In this document: positions 23,984 through 31,829 of the stretch, piece after piece
Position numbering within the stretch: position 1 is the first letter of the stretch
Layout: each line of letters starts with the position of its first letter
From: CAIKMD01 sp035277525
GTDB taxonomy: Bacteria > Pseudomonadota > Alphaproteobacteria > ATCC43930 > CGMCC-115725
Length of the DNA: 39,262 bases
Assembly: GCA_035277525.1 (NCBI GenBank)
Contig: DATEKH010000132.1
Coordinates: 1-39,262 of the forward strand
Reading direction: 5' to 3'
Translations under genes and position numbers: made by a program
The notes under the pieces: generated by a model
The model's input: the letters and a program-made list of their open reading frames with translations, nothing else
Told to the model about the DNA's origin: nothing
Databases searched by the model: none

Positions 23984-25108
23984 ATGGCAACGCATCGAGG
24001 TCGCCCGTTTCGAGCCGATCAGGTCGGCAGCCATTTGCGGCCGGATGCTCTCATCAACGCGCGCGAGCAGGCGGCAAGGGGCACGATCACAAAGCAAGAA
24101 TTGCGCTCGATCGAAGACAAGTGTATTCGCGATGTCGTCGCGATGCAGGAGGAGATCGGCCTCAAATGCGTCACGGATGGCGAGTTCCGCCGTGGATTTT
24201 GGAACAAGGACTTCCTCGCGGGCTTCGACAATGTCGTCGAGAGGCCTGGCAATCTCAAAGTCTTCCATCGCAACCCGGACGGCTCGCCGGTCGCTCAAGT
24301 CTCGGCCTGGGCGGTGACGGGCAAGATCACGCGGTCTCGGCCGATCCAGGTCGAGGATTTCGGGTTTTTGCAAAATATCGCGCGGGCGACGCCCAAGACC
24401 TGCATGCCGTCTCCGACGCTGCTCCATTTCCGCGGCGGCAGACAAGCGATCGATCAGACGGCGTACCCCGATATCGACCAGTTCTTCGCGGATGCGGCCG
24501 CGGCCTATCGCCAGGAAATCGATGAGCTTTATGCTGCTGGGGCGCGTTACATCCAGCTCGACGACACGAATTTCGCCTATCTTTGCGATCCCCGCTTCCG
24601 CGACGCCGCGAAAGCAATGGGTGAAGATCCGGTACGCTTGGTCGATACCTATATCGGGCTTGTCAACGCCGCGATCCGCGGCCGGCCCAAAGATCTTCTC
24701 GTTGCCATCCACCTCTGCCGCGGCAATCTCTCCGCCGCCGGAGCGGCAAGCGGGGGATACGAGGTGATCGGCCCCACTCTCTTTCCGGGCCTCGATGTCG
24801 ACGCCTATTTCCTCGAATACGACGACGAACGCGCCGGCGGTTTCGATGCGTTGAAGGACGTCCCGAACGGCAAATTCGTCGTGTTGGGCCTCATCACGAC
24901 GAAAAGTCCCAATCTTGAACCAAAGGACGGTTTGAAGCGGCGCATCGAAGCGGCATCAAAGATCGTGCCCATGGAGCGTCTATGCCTCAGCCCGCAGTGC
25001 GGATTTGCGTCGGCGGTCCATGGCCAGGGCCGCACGCGGATCGAAGACGAGGTGGCGAAGCTTCGTCTCCTCGTCGAGACCGCCGCTGAGGTCTGGGGCG
25101 AGGCCTAG
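23984..25108 (+). CDS. MetE-core homologue, YxjG/YxjH-like (cobalamin-independent methionine synthase family)
   Basis: A 374-residue single-domain homologue of the MetE catalytic barrel, from a different subgroup than the copy at 9.7-11.0 kb. The zinc site is intact: His243 and Cys245 in AIHLCRGN, Glu278 in AYFLEYDD and Cys339 in LSPQCGFAS. The N terminus has DQVGSHLRP, the equivalent of the family's 'GS.pRP'. Members such as YxjG/YxjH are linked to thiol methylation and methionine salvage, while others act on epoxides or unknown electrophiles. Start ATG 23984 has GGGAGGA upstream. It sits between hyuB and an isochorismatase-family gene on the same strand, so a catabolic thiol- or alkyl-transfer role is possible. 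The substrate is unknown. Confidence 0.87.
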   Translation: MATHRGRPFRADQVGSHLRPDALINAREQAARGTITKQELRSIEDKCIRDVVAMQEEIGLKCVTDGEFRRGFWNKDFLAGFDNVVERPGNLKVFHRNPDGSPVAQVSAWAVTGKITRSRPIQVEDFGFLQNIARATPKTCMPSPTLLHFRGGRQAIDQTAYPDIDQFFADAAAAYRQEIDELYAAGARYIQLDDTNFAYLCDPRFRDAAKAMGEDPVRLVDTYIGLVNAAIRGRPKDLLVAIHLCRGNLSAAGAASGGYEVIGPTLFPGLDVDAYFLEYDDERAGGFDALKDVPNGKFVVLGLITTKSPNLEPKDGLKRRIEAASKIVPMERLCLSPQCGFASAVHGQGRTRIEDEVAKLRLLVETAAEVWGEA

Positions 25109-25169
25109 GCTTTCGCCGGACTCTCATCCCCCGCGGCCGCGCCACACCCGTTGCACGAAGGAGTAATCC

Positions 25170-25829
25170 ATGACGACGATTCCGACCGGCCCGGAAATTG
25201 CTCGATCGGCACTGATCATTGTCGACATGCAGAACGATTTCGTGCACCCCGAAGGCGGTTTCGCCTATCGAGCGCGTGAAAATCCGGAGGCGAAGATCGA
25301 CATGCCCTTCCTCATGGGCACTGTCCCCTTCGCCAAACGGCTCGCGGAGTCGTTCCGTCGGGCAGGCCGGCCTGTCGTCTATGTCGCCCATGTGCTGAAG
25401 CCAGACTATTCGGACGCGCAGTTTCCCTATTGGCGCGCAACGCGCGGCTCGCTCAGCGGCAACCGTACCTTCATCACGGAAGGGAGTTGGGGCGCGCAGA
25501 TCACCGACGAGTTGAAGCCGCAGCCGGGCGAGCACCTTGTTGTCAAGAAGGGGTTCGGAGGATTCTCGAATACGCCGCTCGACACGATCCTGCGCAATCT
25601 CGGCGTCACGACCTGCGTCGTTTGCGGCGTCACGACCTGCGTCTGCGTCTCGACCACGGTGCGCGGCGGCGTCGAGCATAACTACCGGATGATGCTTGTG
25701 AGCGATGCCGTCGCCGAGGTCCATCGCGACACGCATGAGGCCGAGCTCAAAACCATGGCTCGTGTCTTTGCCGAAGTGAAAACCACCGACGAGATCGTCG
25801 CAATGCTGGCGCAAATCAAGACGAATTGA
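25170..25829 (+). CDS. Isochorismatase-family cysteine hydrolase (N-carbamoylsarcosine amidase / nicotinamidase-like)
   Basis: A 219-residue cysteine amidohydrolase. The triad is visible: Asp19 in LIIVDMQNDF, Lys127 in VVKKGFGGFSNTPLD and Cys159 in GVTTCVCVSTT. The Gly-Val before TT gives the family's cis-peptide oxyanion site. Extra cysteines surround the nucleophile (CVVCGVTTCVCV), which is unusual. Family members hydrolyse N-carbamoyl amino acids, nicotinamide, ureidoacrylate or isochorismate. Next to hyuAB the natural reading is an N-carbamoyl-amino-acid or N-carbamoylsarcosine amidohydrolase finishing hydantoin breakdown (inference). AAGGAG precedes the ATG at good spacing. It converges with a molybdopterin-protein gene 60 bp further on. 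Confidence 0.9.
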   Translation: MTTIPTGPEIARSALIIVDMQNDFVHPEGGFAYRARENPEAKIDMPFLMGTVPFAKRLAESFRRAGRPVVYVAHVLKPDYSDAQFPYWRATRGSLSGNRTFITEGSWGAQITDELKPQPGEHLVVKKGFGGFSNTPLDTILRNLGVTTCVVCGVTTCVCVSTTVRGGVEHNYRMMLVSDAVAEVHRDTHEAELKTMARVFAEVKTTDEIVAMLAQIKTN

Positions 25830-25889
25830 GCCGTTGCCGATTGTGAGCTTTCCCCACCTGGACCCTCGGGGAGCTGGGAAGGTCCGGCC

Positions 25890-28247
25890 TTATCGCGCCG
25901 CTTTGTTGATCGCAGCCCAGATTTTCTGCGGCGTCGCGGGCATGTCGATCTCGACTGCGCCAAACTCAGCCAAAGCATCTTCGATCGCGCTCAAGACCAC
26001 CGCAGGCGCCGGCGTCGTTCCGCCCTCGCCGGCTGCCTTCACACCAAAGGGATTCGTCGGGGAAAGCACCTCGGCGATTTCGGTCGTGAAGGACGGCATC
26101 GTGTCCGCGCGCGGCATGCCGTAATCCATCAAAGAGCCGCAAAGCGGCTGTCCCGAGTTGGGGTCGATCACGCAGCCTTCCCACAGCGCCTGACCGACGC
26201 CCTGCGTCAGCGCGCCATGGGTCTGGCCATCAACGATGAGCGGGTTGATGCAGCGTCCCACGTCATCGACGGTGCTATAGCGCGTGAGCTCGAGAGCCCC
26301 GGTCTCGGGATCGATCTCGACTTCGCAGACGCATGCGCCATTCGGAAACACGGGGGTGTGCATCTCGTTGTCGCGTCGAACGCGCAAACCCGCCGCGAAT
26401 TCAGGCGGAAGACCGGACTCGCTCAGCCGTGCGGCGAGCTCAAACCAGGTAAATGAATTATTCTTGCCAGGCACGCGAAAGACGCCGTCCTCGAACGTCA
26501 GCGTGTCGGCGCTGGCGCTCCAGAGATGCGCGGCCAAGCGCTTGCCCTTCTCGATCAAATCGTCGCTTGCAAGAGCGATGGCGGCGCTCGCATGGCGCAT
26601 CGAGCGCCCGGAATGCGTGCCGCCGCCAGCGCTGACGACATCGGTATCGCCGAGCCGAATCTCGACCCGTTCGAATGGAACGCCGAGCAAGTCGGCGGCA
26701 ACCTGCGCGAAGCTCGTCTCGTGTCCCTGCCCGGCGGGTTGCGTGCCGATGACCAGCTCGATCCGGTCCGGATTGACCGCGATGTCGACGCGTTCCTTGG
26801 GCGTTCCGATCGACGACTCGACATAATTGGCGAAACCGGCCCCCAGCAACTTGCCGCGGCGGCGCGCGGCGGCGCGTCGTTTCTCGATCCCGGCCCAATC
26901 CGCCAGCCGAAGCACCCGCTCCATGCTGGCGAGATACTCGCCGCTGTCATAGATCGAGCCGACGGCATTGGCATAGGGCATCTTGGCCGGCGGAACGAGG
27001 TTGCGCCGCCGCAGCTCGAGGCGATCATAGCCCAAGAGGCGGGCCGCCTTGTCGATCAGCCGTTCGATCGCGAAGGTCACCTCCGGACGTCCCGAGCTGC
27101 GATAGGCCTGGGTCGGCATCGTGTTGGAGAAAACCGCGCGAGAACGAAGGCTCGCGCAAGGAATGTCGTAGGAGCCGGTGATGAGCCCCGATCCCTTGCT
27201 GAGCGGCGACAGCGAGACGCAGCGCGCCCCCACATTGCTGAGATTCGACGCTCGGAGGGCAAGGAATTTCCCAGTCTCGTCGATCGCCAGCGAGACCTCG
27301 GATACCAGATCGCGTCCCTGATAATCGCTGAGAAAGCATTCGACGCGGTCCGCGCGAAACTTGACCGGCCGGCCGAGCTTGCGCGACGCCCAGAGGACCA
27401 GCGCATACTCGACATAGAGCCGGTTGCGGGTGCCGAAATTGCCGCCGACATCGAGCGACAGAACGCGCAGCTTCTCCGGGTCTTCGCCCAGGATCTCGGC
27501 GAGCTCGTGTTTCTGCCGCACGGCGCCGCCGCTTCCCGCATAGAGCGTATAGCGGCCGGTTCGCGGGTCGAAGGCGCCGAGCGCGGCGCGCGGCTCCAGC
27601 GGAACGCCCGTCACCCGGCCGATATGGACCTTCAGGCTGACGACGTGGCGGGCGCGGGCAAAAGCGGCATCGGTCGCCGCACTATCGCCGAAGCTCGTAT
27701 CGACCAGAACATTGTCCGGCAGCTCGTCCCAAATGCGCGGCGCCTGCGGCGCGGCAGCGGCCGAGCTGTCCGCCACCCAGGGTAGCTCTTCGTAATCGAC
27801 GATCACGCTCTCGGCTGCTTCCTGCGCGGCGGCGCGCGTTTCGGCGACAACCATCGCGACGGCCTCGCCGACATGCCGTGCCTTGTCGGCCGGCAAGATC
27901 ATATGCGGACCGATGAAGACCGAGCTTCCGCCGCGGCCGGTGAGCTTTATGTCGTATTTCGTCGAGGGAACGGGATTGTGCGGGATAGGCTTGAGCCCGT
28001 CGCGCAGGCAATCGGCACCGGTCATGACCGCGAGCACGCCAGGCGTTGCCAAAGTCGCGTGCGCGTCGATGCCGCGAATCCGCGCATGCGGATGCGGTGA
28101 GCGCACCATCGCGGCCCATGCCTGTCCTGGCAGGCTGAAATCGTCGGTGAAGCGGCCCTGGCCGGTGACCAGCCGCAGATCTTCTTTGCGGCGCAAAGGC
28201 TGGCCGACCGACTTGAAGGCGGGCAATTCCCGCTTCGCTTCCCTCAT
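25890..28247 (-). CDS. Xanthine dehydrogenase / CO dehydrogenase-family molybdopterin-binding large subunit (CoxL form II / aldehyde dehydrogenase type)
   Basis: A 785-residue molybdenum hydroxylase subunit. The hammerhead domain begins at about residue 20 (RRKEDLRLVTGQGRFTDDF), followed by molybdopterin-binding regions with GGNFGTRN (268-275), AYRSSGRPE (381-389) and the catalytic-base motif VKAAGEGG with Glu741. True CO dehydrogenase has AYRCSFR with a Cu-binding Cys; the AYRSSGR here indicates a form II or aldehyde/N-heterocycle hydroxylase. Start ATG 28247 has GAGGATA upstream. It is the second gene of an operon with a Baeyer-Villiger-type flavoprotein (21 bp apart). No [2Fe-2S] small subunit or FAD subunit is adjacent, so it must borrow partners encoded elsewhere or use another electron route. 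Confidence 0.92.
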   Translation of the reverse strand: MREAKRELPAFKSVGQPLRRKEDLRLVTGQGRFTDDFSLPGQAWAAMVRSPHPHARIRGIDAHATLATPGVLAVMTGADCLRDGLKPIPHNPVPSTKYDIKLTGRGGSSVFIGPHMILPADKARHVGEAVAMVVAETRAAAQEAAESVIVDYEELPWVADSSAAAAPQAPRIWDELPDNVLVDTSFGDSAATDAAFARARHVVSLKVHIGRVTGVPLEPRAALGAFDPRTGRYTLYAGSGGAVRQKHELAEILGEDPEKLRVLSLDVGGNFGTRNRLYVEYALVLWASRKLGRPVKFRADRVECFLSDYQGRDLVSEVSLAIDETGKFLALRASNLSNVGARCVSLSPLSKGSGLITGSYDIPCASLRSRAVFSNTMPTQAYRSSGRPEVTFAIERLIDKAARLLGYDRLELRRRNLVPPAKMPYANAVGSIYDSGEYLASMERVLRLADWAGIEKRRAAARRRGKLLGAGFANYVESSIGTPKERVDIAVNPDRIELVIGTQPAGQGHETSFAQVAADLLGVPFERVEIRLGDTDVVSAGGGTHSGRSMRHASAAIALASDDLIEKGKRLAAHLWSASADTLTFEDGVFRVPGKNNSFTWFELAARLSESGLPPEFAAGLRVRRDNEMHTPVFPNGACVCEVEIDPETGALELTRYSTVDDVGRCINPLIVDGQTHGALTQGVGQALWEGCVIDPNSGQPLCGSLMDYGMPRADTMPSFTTEIAEVLSPTNPFGVKAAGEGGTTPAPAVVLSAIEDALAEFGAVEIDMPATPQKIWAAINKAAR

Positions 28248-28268
28248 CGCGATATCCTCGCCTCGGCC

Positions 28269-29741
28269 TCAGAAAGAATCGACCTGCGCGATCGGCACGA
28301 AATCGAGATCCTCCAGCCGGGCCTCGGCGAAGAACTCCGCATGCTGGTCCTGGGGCAGCGGCCAAAGGATCGGCGTACCCTCCTGGTCCGAATACCAGTT
28401 CTTGCAGCCGACCCAGACCGTGCCGGGAAAGGCCGCCCGCATACGCGCGCGGAACCGCTCGGTCGCCGCGGCACTGGGCGCGACCGCGGCGCGGCGCCTC
28501 GCCGCCTCATCCATCAGGCGCAGAATGTAGCCGATCTCGTGCTCGAGCCCGATCGGCACAGGCACGTTGTTGAGCGGCGCAAAGGGCCCGTAGAGCAGGA
28601 ACATATTGGGGAAGCCGGGCACACCAACGCCGCCATAGGAGAAGACGTTGTCTTTCCACACCTTGTCGATCGAAACGTCGTTCAAGCCGATCACTTCCAT
28701 CGGCCGCATATAGGTGTGCGTGTCGAACCCGGTGGCGTAGACAAGCACGTCGAGCGTGATCAGCGTGCCATCGTCGAGCTCGACGCCTTGAGACACGATG
28801 CGCGCGATTTTGCGCGTCTCGATGGTCACGTTCGGGCGCTGCACAGCCTCGTAATAATTCTGATCGGATTTCGGGATGCGTGTACAGCCGAGATGATAGG
28901 TGGGCGTAAGCTTCCTTTTCAGCTCTGGATCGCGGATCACATCGAGATAGGAACGGAACTCGCGCTCCATCGCCTCGCGCTGTGGTCCGGGTTTCAGCCG
29001 CCACGCATCGCCCTTGATGATGAAGTCCCATAGCTCGCGCTGCTTCTTCTGATATTGACCCGGCGCACGCAGCTTCAGCCGTTCCCACCACGTGGCGTGG
29101 GGATTCTCGCGAATGTGGATCCATTGCGGGCGACGCACAAACTGCGTCACTTGGACGTCCTTCCACGCCAAGGCCTCAGTGATCTGGATGCCACTGCACC
29201 CCGCCCCGATCACGCCCCAGCGCAGCGCGCTGTCATAGGGCACGGAGTGATCCCAGCGCGCCGAGTGGAATGCCTTCCCGGCGAAGCTCTCGCGCCCTTC
29301 AATGTCGGGATAGACGGGCTTTGCCAGAAATCCGGTGGCGACGACAAAGAAGTCGACCGTGTCCGTTCCGCCTGTGGCGGTCTCAAGATGCCACTTGCCG
29401 ACGCCGGCATCGAACCGAGCAGCGACGATCTCCGTGTTGAAGCGGATGTGCTTGTACCACCCGCGCTCGCGCGCAACCTTTTTCATGTAGGCGAGGATTT
29501 CCGCCTGCGGCGCGTATTTGCGCGACCAATCGTAGTTGGGTTGGAACAGGAACTCGTATTGGCGCGATAGCACGTCGACGAAGAGACCGGGATAGGTGTT
29601 GTCGCGCCATGTGCCGCCGATCTCGCAGGCCCTCTCGTAGACCGTGAAGTTGACATCTGCGCGGCGCTGCAGCATCTCGGCCATGTAGAGGCCCGACATG
29701 CCGGCGCCAACAACGGCCACGCGAACTTCGCGATCGGTCAT
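28269..29741 (-). CDS. Flavin-containing monooxygenase, Baeyer-Villiger type
   Basis: A 490-residue FAD/NADPH monooxygenase. FAD-binding VGAGMSGLYMA (11-21), then GGTWRDNTYPG (42-52), and the Baeyer-Villiger fingerprint FxGxxxHxxxW(P/D) is matched exactly by FAGKAFHSARWD (153-164). The second nucleotide motif is GVIGAGCSGIQ (176-186). Such enzymes convert ketones to esters or lactones, or oxidise sulfur and nitrogen centres. ATG 29741 is chosen over TTG 29747; the Shine-Dalgarno is weak. Being first in an operon with a molybdenum hydroxylase subunit suggests oxidative breakdown of a cyclic ketone, terpene-like or N-heterocyclic substrate. Substrate preference cannot be predicted further. Confidence 0.92.
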   Translation of the reverse strand: MTDREVRVAVVGAGMSGLYMAEMLQRRADVNFTVYERACEIGGTWRDNTYPGLFVDVLSRQYEFLFQPNYDWSRKYAPQAEILAYMKKVARERGWYKHIRFNTEIVAARFDAGVGKWHLETATGGTDTVDFFVVATGFLAKPVYPDIEGRESFAGKAFHSARWDHSVPYDSALRWGVIGAGCSGIQITEALAWKDVQVTQFVRRPQWIHIRENPHATWWERLKLRAPGQYQKKQRELWDFIIKGDAWRLKPGPQREAMEREFRSYLDVIRDPELKRKLTPTYHLGCTRIPKSDQNYYEAVQRPNVTIETRKIARIVSQGVELDDGTLITLDVLVYATGFDTHTYMRPMEVIGLNDVSIDKVWKDNVFSYGGVGVPGFPNMFLLYGPFAPLNNVPVPIGLEHEIGYILRLMDEAARRRAAVAPSAAATERFRARMRAAFPGTVWVGCKNWYSDQEGTPILWPLPQDQHAEFFAEARLEDLDFVPIAQVDSF

Positions 29742-29918
29742 GCGCAACGCCGCTCAGAGTGTTGTGCCATGGTCCAAAGCCAAAGAGATTGCCCCGCCGA
29801 ACGGGGAGACATCCCGGATTCTTAATTGATTTTGGCGACATGACAAAGGGGTCATTCGCATAGGGTCGGGCAGCGGTATCGCGCGGGCCGACGAGTTATT
29901 CTAGAAAGGCCGCCATGC

Positions 29919-29937
29919 GCAGGCGACGGTCGCCTGC
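29919..29937. promoter_or_regulatory. Perfect 8-bp inverted repeat in the divergent region before the 29974 gene
   Basis: GCAGGCGA (29919-29926), centre CGG, TCGCCTGC (29930-29937). It lies 37-55 bp upstream of the plus-strand dehydrogenase start, in the 232-bp interval that also carries the promoter of the minus-strand monooxygenase operon. Position and symmetry suit an operator or a 5' leader hairpin. There is no T-run, so a terminator is unlikely. Confidence 0.4.
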
Positions 29938-29973
29938 CGGCGAACGCTCATAGGCGGCATTGGGAGTCGAAGC

Positions 29974-30861
29974 ATGCGCGAGCATCTGGGATTTATCGGC
30001 ACCGGCAATCTAGGCGGCGCGATCGTGAGCGGTTTGCTGAAGGCCGGCTGGTCGGTAACGATCCATGACACCGACCCGGACGCGCTCGCGCCGTTGCGCA
30101 CCCAGGGCGCGCACATCGCAGCCTCGGCGCGGGCGGTGGGCGACGTGGCGAGCATCGTTTTCGCCTGTCTTCCCTCCGTCGATGTCAGCCGAGCGGTCGC
30201 TTTGGCGCCGGGCGGTGTCGCCGCGGGCAAGGCGATCAAAATCTATGTCGAAGTGTCGACCCTCGGCGTCGAGGCGATCAAGGCGATCGCCGAAGAGTTG
30301 GCGCGCCGCGACATTCAAGTGCTCGACACGCCTGTCGTGGGCGGAGGCGGCGGCAGCGGGGTGTCGGAAGGGAAGATGGCAATGATTAGCGCCGGACCGC
30401 GGACTGCGTTCTATCGCGTCGCGCCAATTCTCGATACGCTCACCCGCCACGTCTTCTATGTCGGCGAGCAGCATGGGCTTGCGCAAGTGTGCAAGGTCGT
30501 CAATGCTGCAATGGCGATCACGGGCCTCACCATCGCCTGCGAGGCCATGGTCCTGGGTGTGAAGGCAGGGCTCGATCCGCAGCTCCTGCTCGATATCGTG
30601 AACGCCGGCAGCGGCCGCAACGTCACCACGGAAGAGCGTTTCGCGCGGACAGTTTTGGCGCGCAAATTCGGCGGCAATCAGCTTCGCATCGCCTTGAAGG
30701 ACATGAAGCTCTATGCCGAGACCGCGCATGCCTTGAATGTGCCGAGTTTCGTCGGCTCCAACGTCACCGAGATCTGGCAGGCGGCCACCAGCCTCGGTGA
30801 AGACCATCTCGTTCAATTCTTCGAGGGCTTGGCCGGTGTCGAAGTGAAGCGAAAAGATTGA
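29974..30861 (+). CDS. 3-hydroxyisobutyrate dehydrogenase-family NAD(P)-dependent oxidoreductase
   Basis: A 295-residue beta-hydroxyacid dehydrogenase. The Rossmann motif is GFIGTGNLGGAI (6-17); the substrate-binding signature VLDTPVVGGGGGSGVSEG (117-133) corresponds to the usual DAPVSGG; the catalytic lysine is Lys174 in GLAQVCKVVNAAM, with Asn177 three residues on. Family members oxidise or reduce 3-hydroxyisobutyrate, tartronate semialdehyde, 6-phosphogluconate-like or succinic-semialdehyde-type compounds. The run of five glycines in the substrate motif is a little unusual. It is alone on the plus strand, divergent from the Baeyer-Villiger operon and 223 bp from the next gene. Shine-Dalgarno GGGAG lies 9 nt before the ATG. 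Confidence 0.9.
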   Translation: MREHLGFIGTGNLGGAIVSGLLKAGWSVTIHDTDPDALAPLRTQGAHIAASARAVGDVASIVFACLPSVDVSRAVALAPGGVAAGKAIKIYVEVSTLGVEAIKAIAEELARRDIQVLDTPVVGGGGGSGVSEGKMAMISAGPRTAFYRVAPILDTLTRHVFYVGEQHGLAQVCKVVNAAMAITGLTIACEAMVLGVKAGLDPQLLLDIVNAGSGRNVTTEERFARTVLARKFGGNQLRIALKDMKLYAETAHALNVPSFVGSNVTEIWQAATSLGEDHLVQFFEGLAGVEVKRKD

Positions 30862-31084
30862 GAGCGGGCAGAAGGCGCAAGGCGCCAATGCGAGGAAAGA
30901 CGCTCCAGCATCGGCAGGACGATGACAAGAAGCTCGGCAGGCGCGGTCGCCTCAATAGCCGCCGTCTCGCCGGCCTCGATCGGGGGTTCAACGTATCTTA
31001 GAGGAGGCTGCGACCGATCTCCCCGGAATCCTGGGCGGGCGCCGTCTTTTGCATTATCTTGGGAGACTTCCGAGAAGCGCATCG

Positions 31085-31822
31085 ATGGACGAGGCACTCG
31101 AACAATCAGCCCGCGGAGCGGCGGAGAAATTCACGGCGGAGCTCGCGGCGCTGTGGTGGGCGCAGATTGGACCGTCCATCATCGGCGTTTACCGGATCGG
31201 CAGCCTTGCGCATGGCGGATTTAGCCGCCGGTACAGCGACGTCGACGTCGCGATCATCAGCGAAATGGGGCTCAACGACACCGAGCTCGACCAGGCTCGC
31301 CAAGCCGCGTTGGACCTGTCGGCGCGATGGGGAGCGAAGTTGTCGATTTTTTGGGCTGACCGGGCATTCTCAATCGGCCGCTTCCCGCCTCTGGACCGTG
31401 TCGACTATATCGACCACGGCGTGCCCTTGATCGAGCGCGATCGCGTTCGCCCCGATCGCCCAACTCTGGGCGAGATTCGAACCTATCTTCGAGGACAGCC
31501 GCTCGATAGTTGGCGCCAGCAAGTGATCCGCTTCGCTGCCGCGACAAGCCTTGCACCGGCCGACCATAAGCCATATTTGCGGACGTTGTTATATCCGGCG
31601 CGCTTCACCTACAGCTGGATGACAGGCTCGATGGCATCGAACGATACGGCGGTGGCGTTTTTGCTGAAAACCGCGCCTGAGGGCATCGACATCGGTGTCG
31701 TCGCGCGCGCTCTTCGCTTCCGGCAGGATGCCAGCGATGTCGATCGATTGCTATCTGATCGCGAGAAACTTCCAGGCCTTTTTGCCGGTTGCATCCGAAT
31801 GGTCGAAACGACAACGCGCTAA
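31085..31822 (+). CDS. Nucleotidyltransferase-fold protein (NT domain, aminoglycoside-nucleotidyltransferase-like)
   Basis: A 245-residue protein with the polymerase-beta nucleotidyltransferase signature: GS at 39-40 in YRIGSLAHGGFSRR, followed by YSDVDVAII, giving the metal-binding Asp52 and Asp54. The C-terminal part is helical (for example QVIRFAAATSLAPADHKPYL, about 140-160), as in KNTase-like proteins. Such proteins nucleotidylate small molecules, tRNAs or proteins; the target here is unknown. It lacks the short length of MNT toxin-antitoxin proteins and no HEPN partner is adjacent. ATG 31085 is preferred; TTG 31049 is an alternative. It ends 7 bp before a small Tat-signal gene and may be co-transcribed with it. 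Confidence 0.75.
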   Translation: MDEALEQSARGAAEKFTAELAALWWAQIGPSIIGVYRIGSLAHGGFSRRYSDVDVAIISEMGLNDTELDQARQAALDLSARWGAKLSIFWADRAFSIGRFPPLDRVDYIDHGVPLIERDRVRPDRPTLGEIRTYLRGQPLDSWRQQVIRFAAATSLAPADHKPYLRTLLYPARFTYSWMTGSMASNDTAVAFLLKTAPEGIDIGVVARALRFRQDASDVDRLLSDREKLPGLFAGCIRMVETTTR

Positions 31823-31829
31823 TGGGGGT

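Noticed and set aside
26526..27785. Open frame of about 419 codons on the plus strand across the molybdopterin subunit gene
   Set aside because: Antisense shadow; motifs of the minus-strand enzyme run continuously through the same DNA.
25890..28247. Calling the molybdopterin protein a true CO dehydrogenase (CoxL form I)
   Set aside because: The copper-binding AYRCSFR motif is absent; the protein has AYRSSGR, and coxM and coxS are not adjacent.
30813..31097. Possible small minus-strand gene in the 30.86-31.08 kb gap
   Set aside because: Half of it overlaps the end of the dehydrogenase gene, there is no clear ribosome binding site, and no family is recognised.
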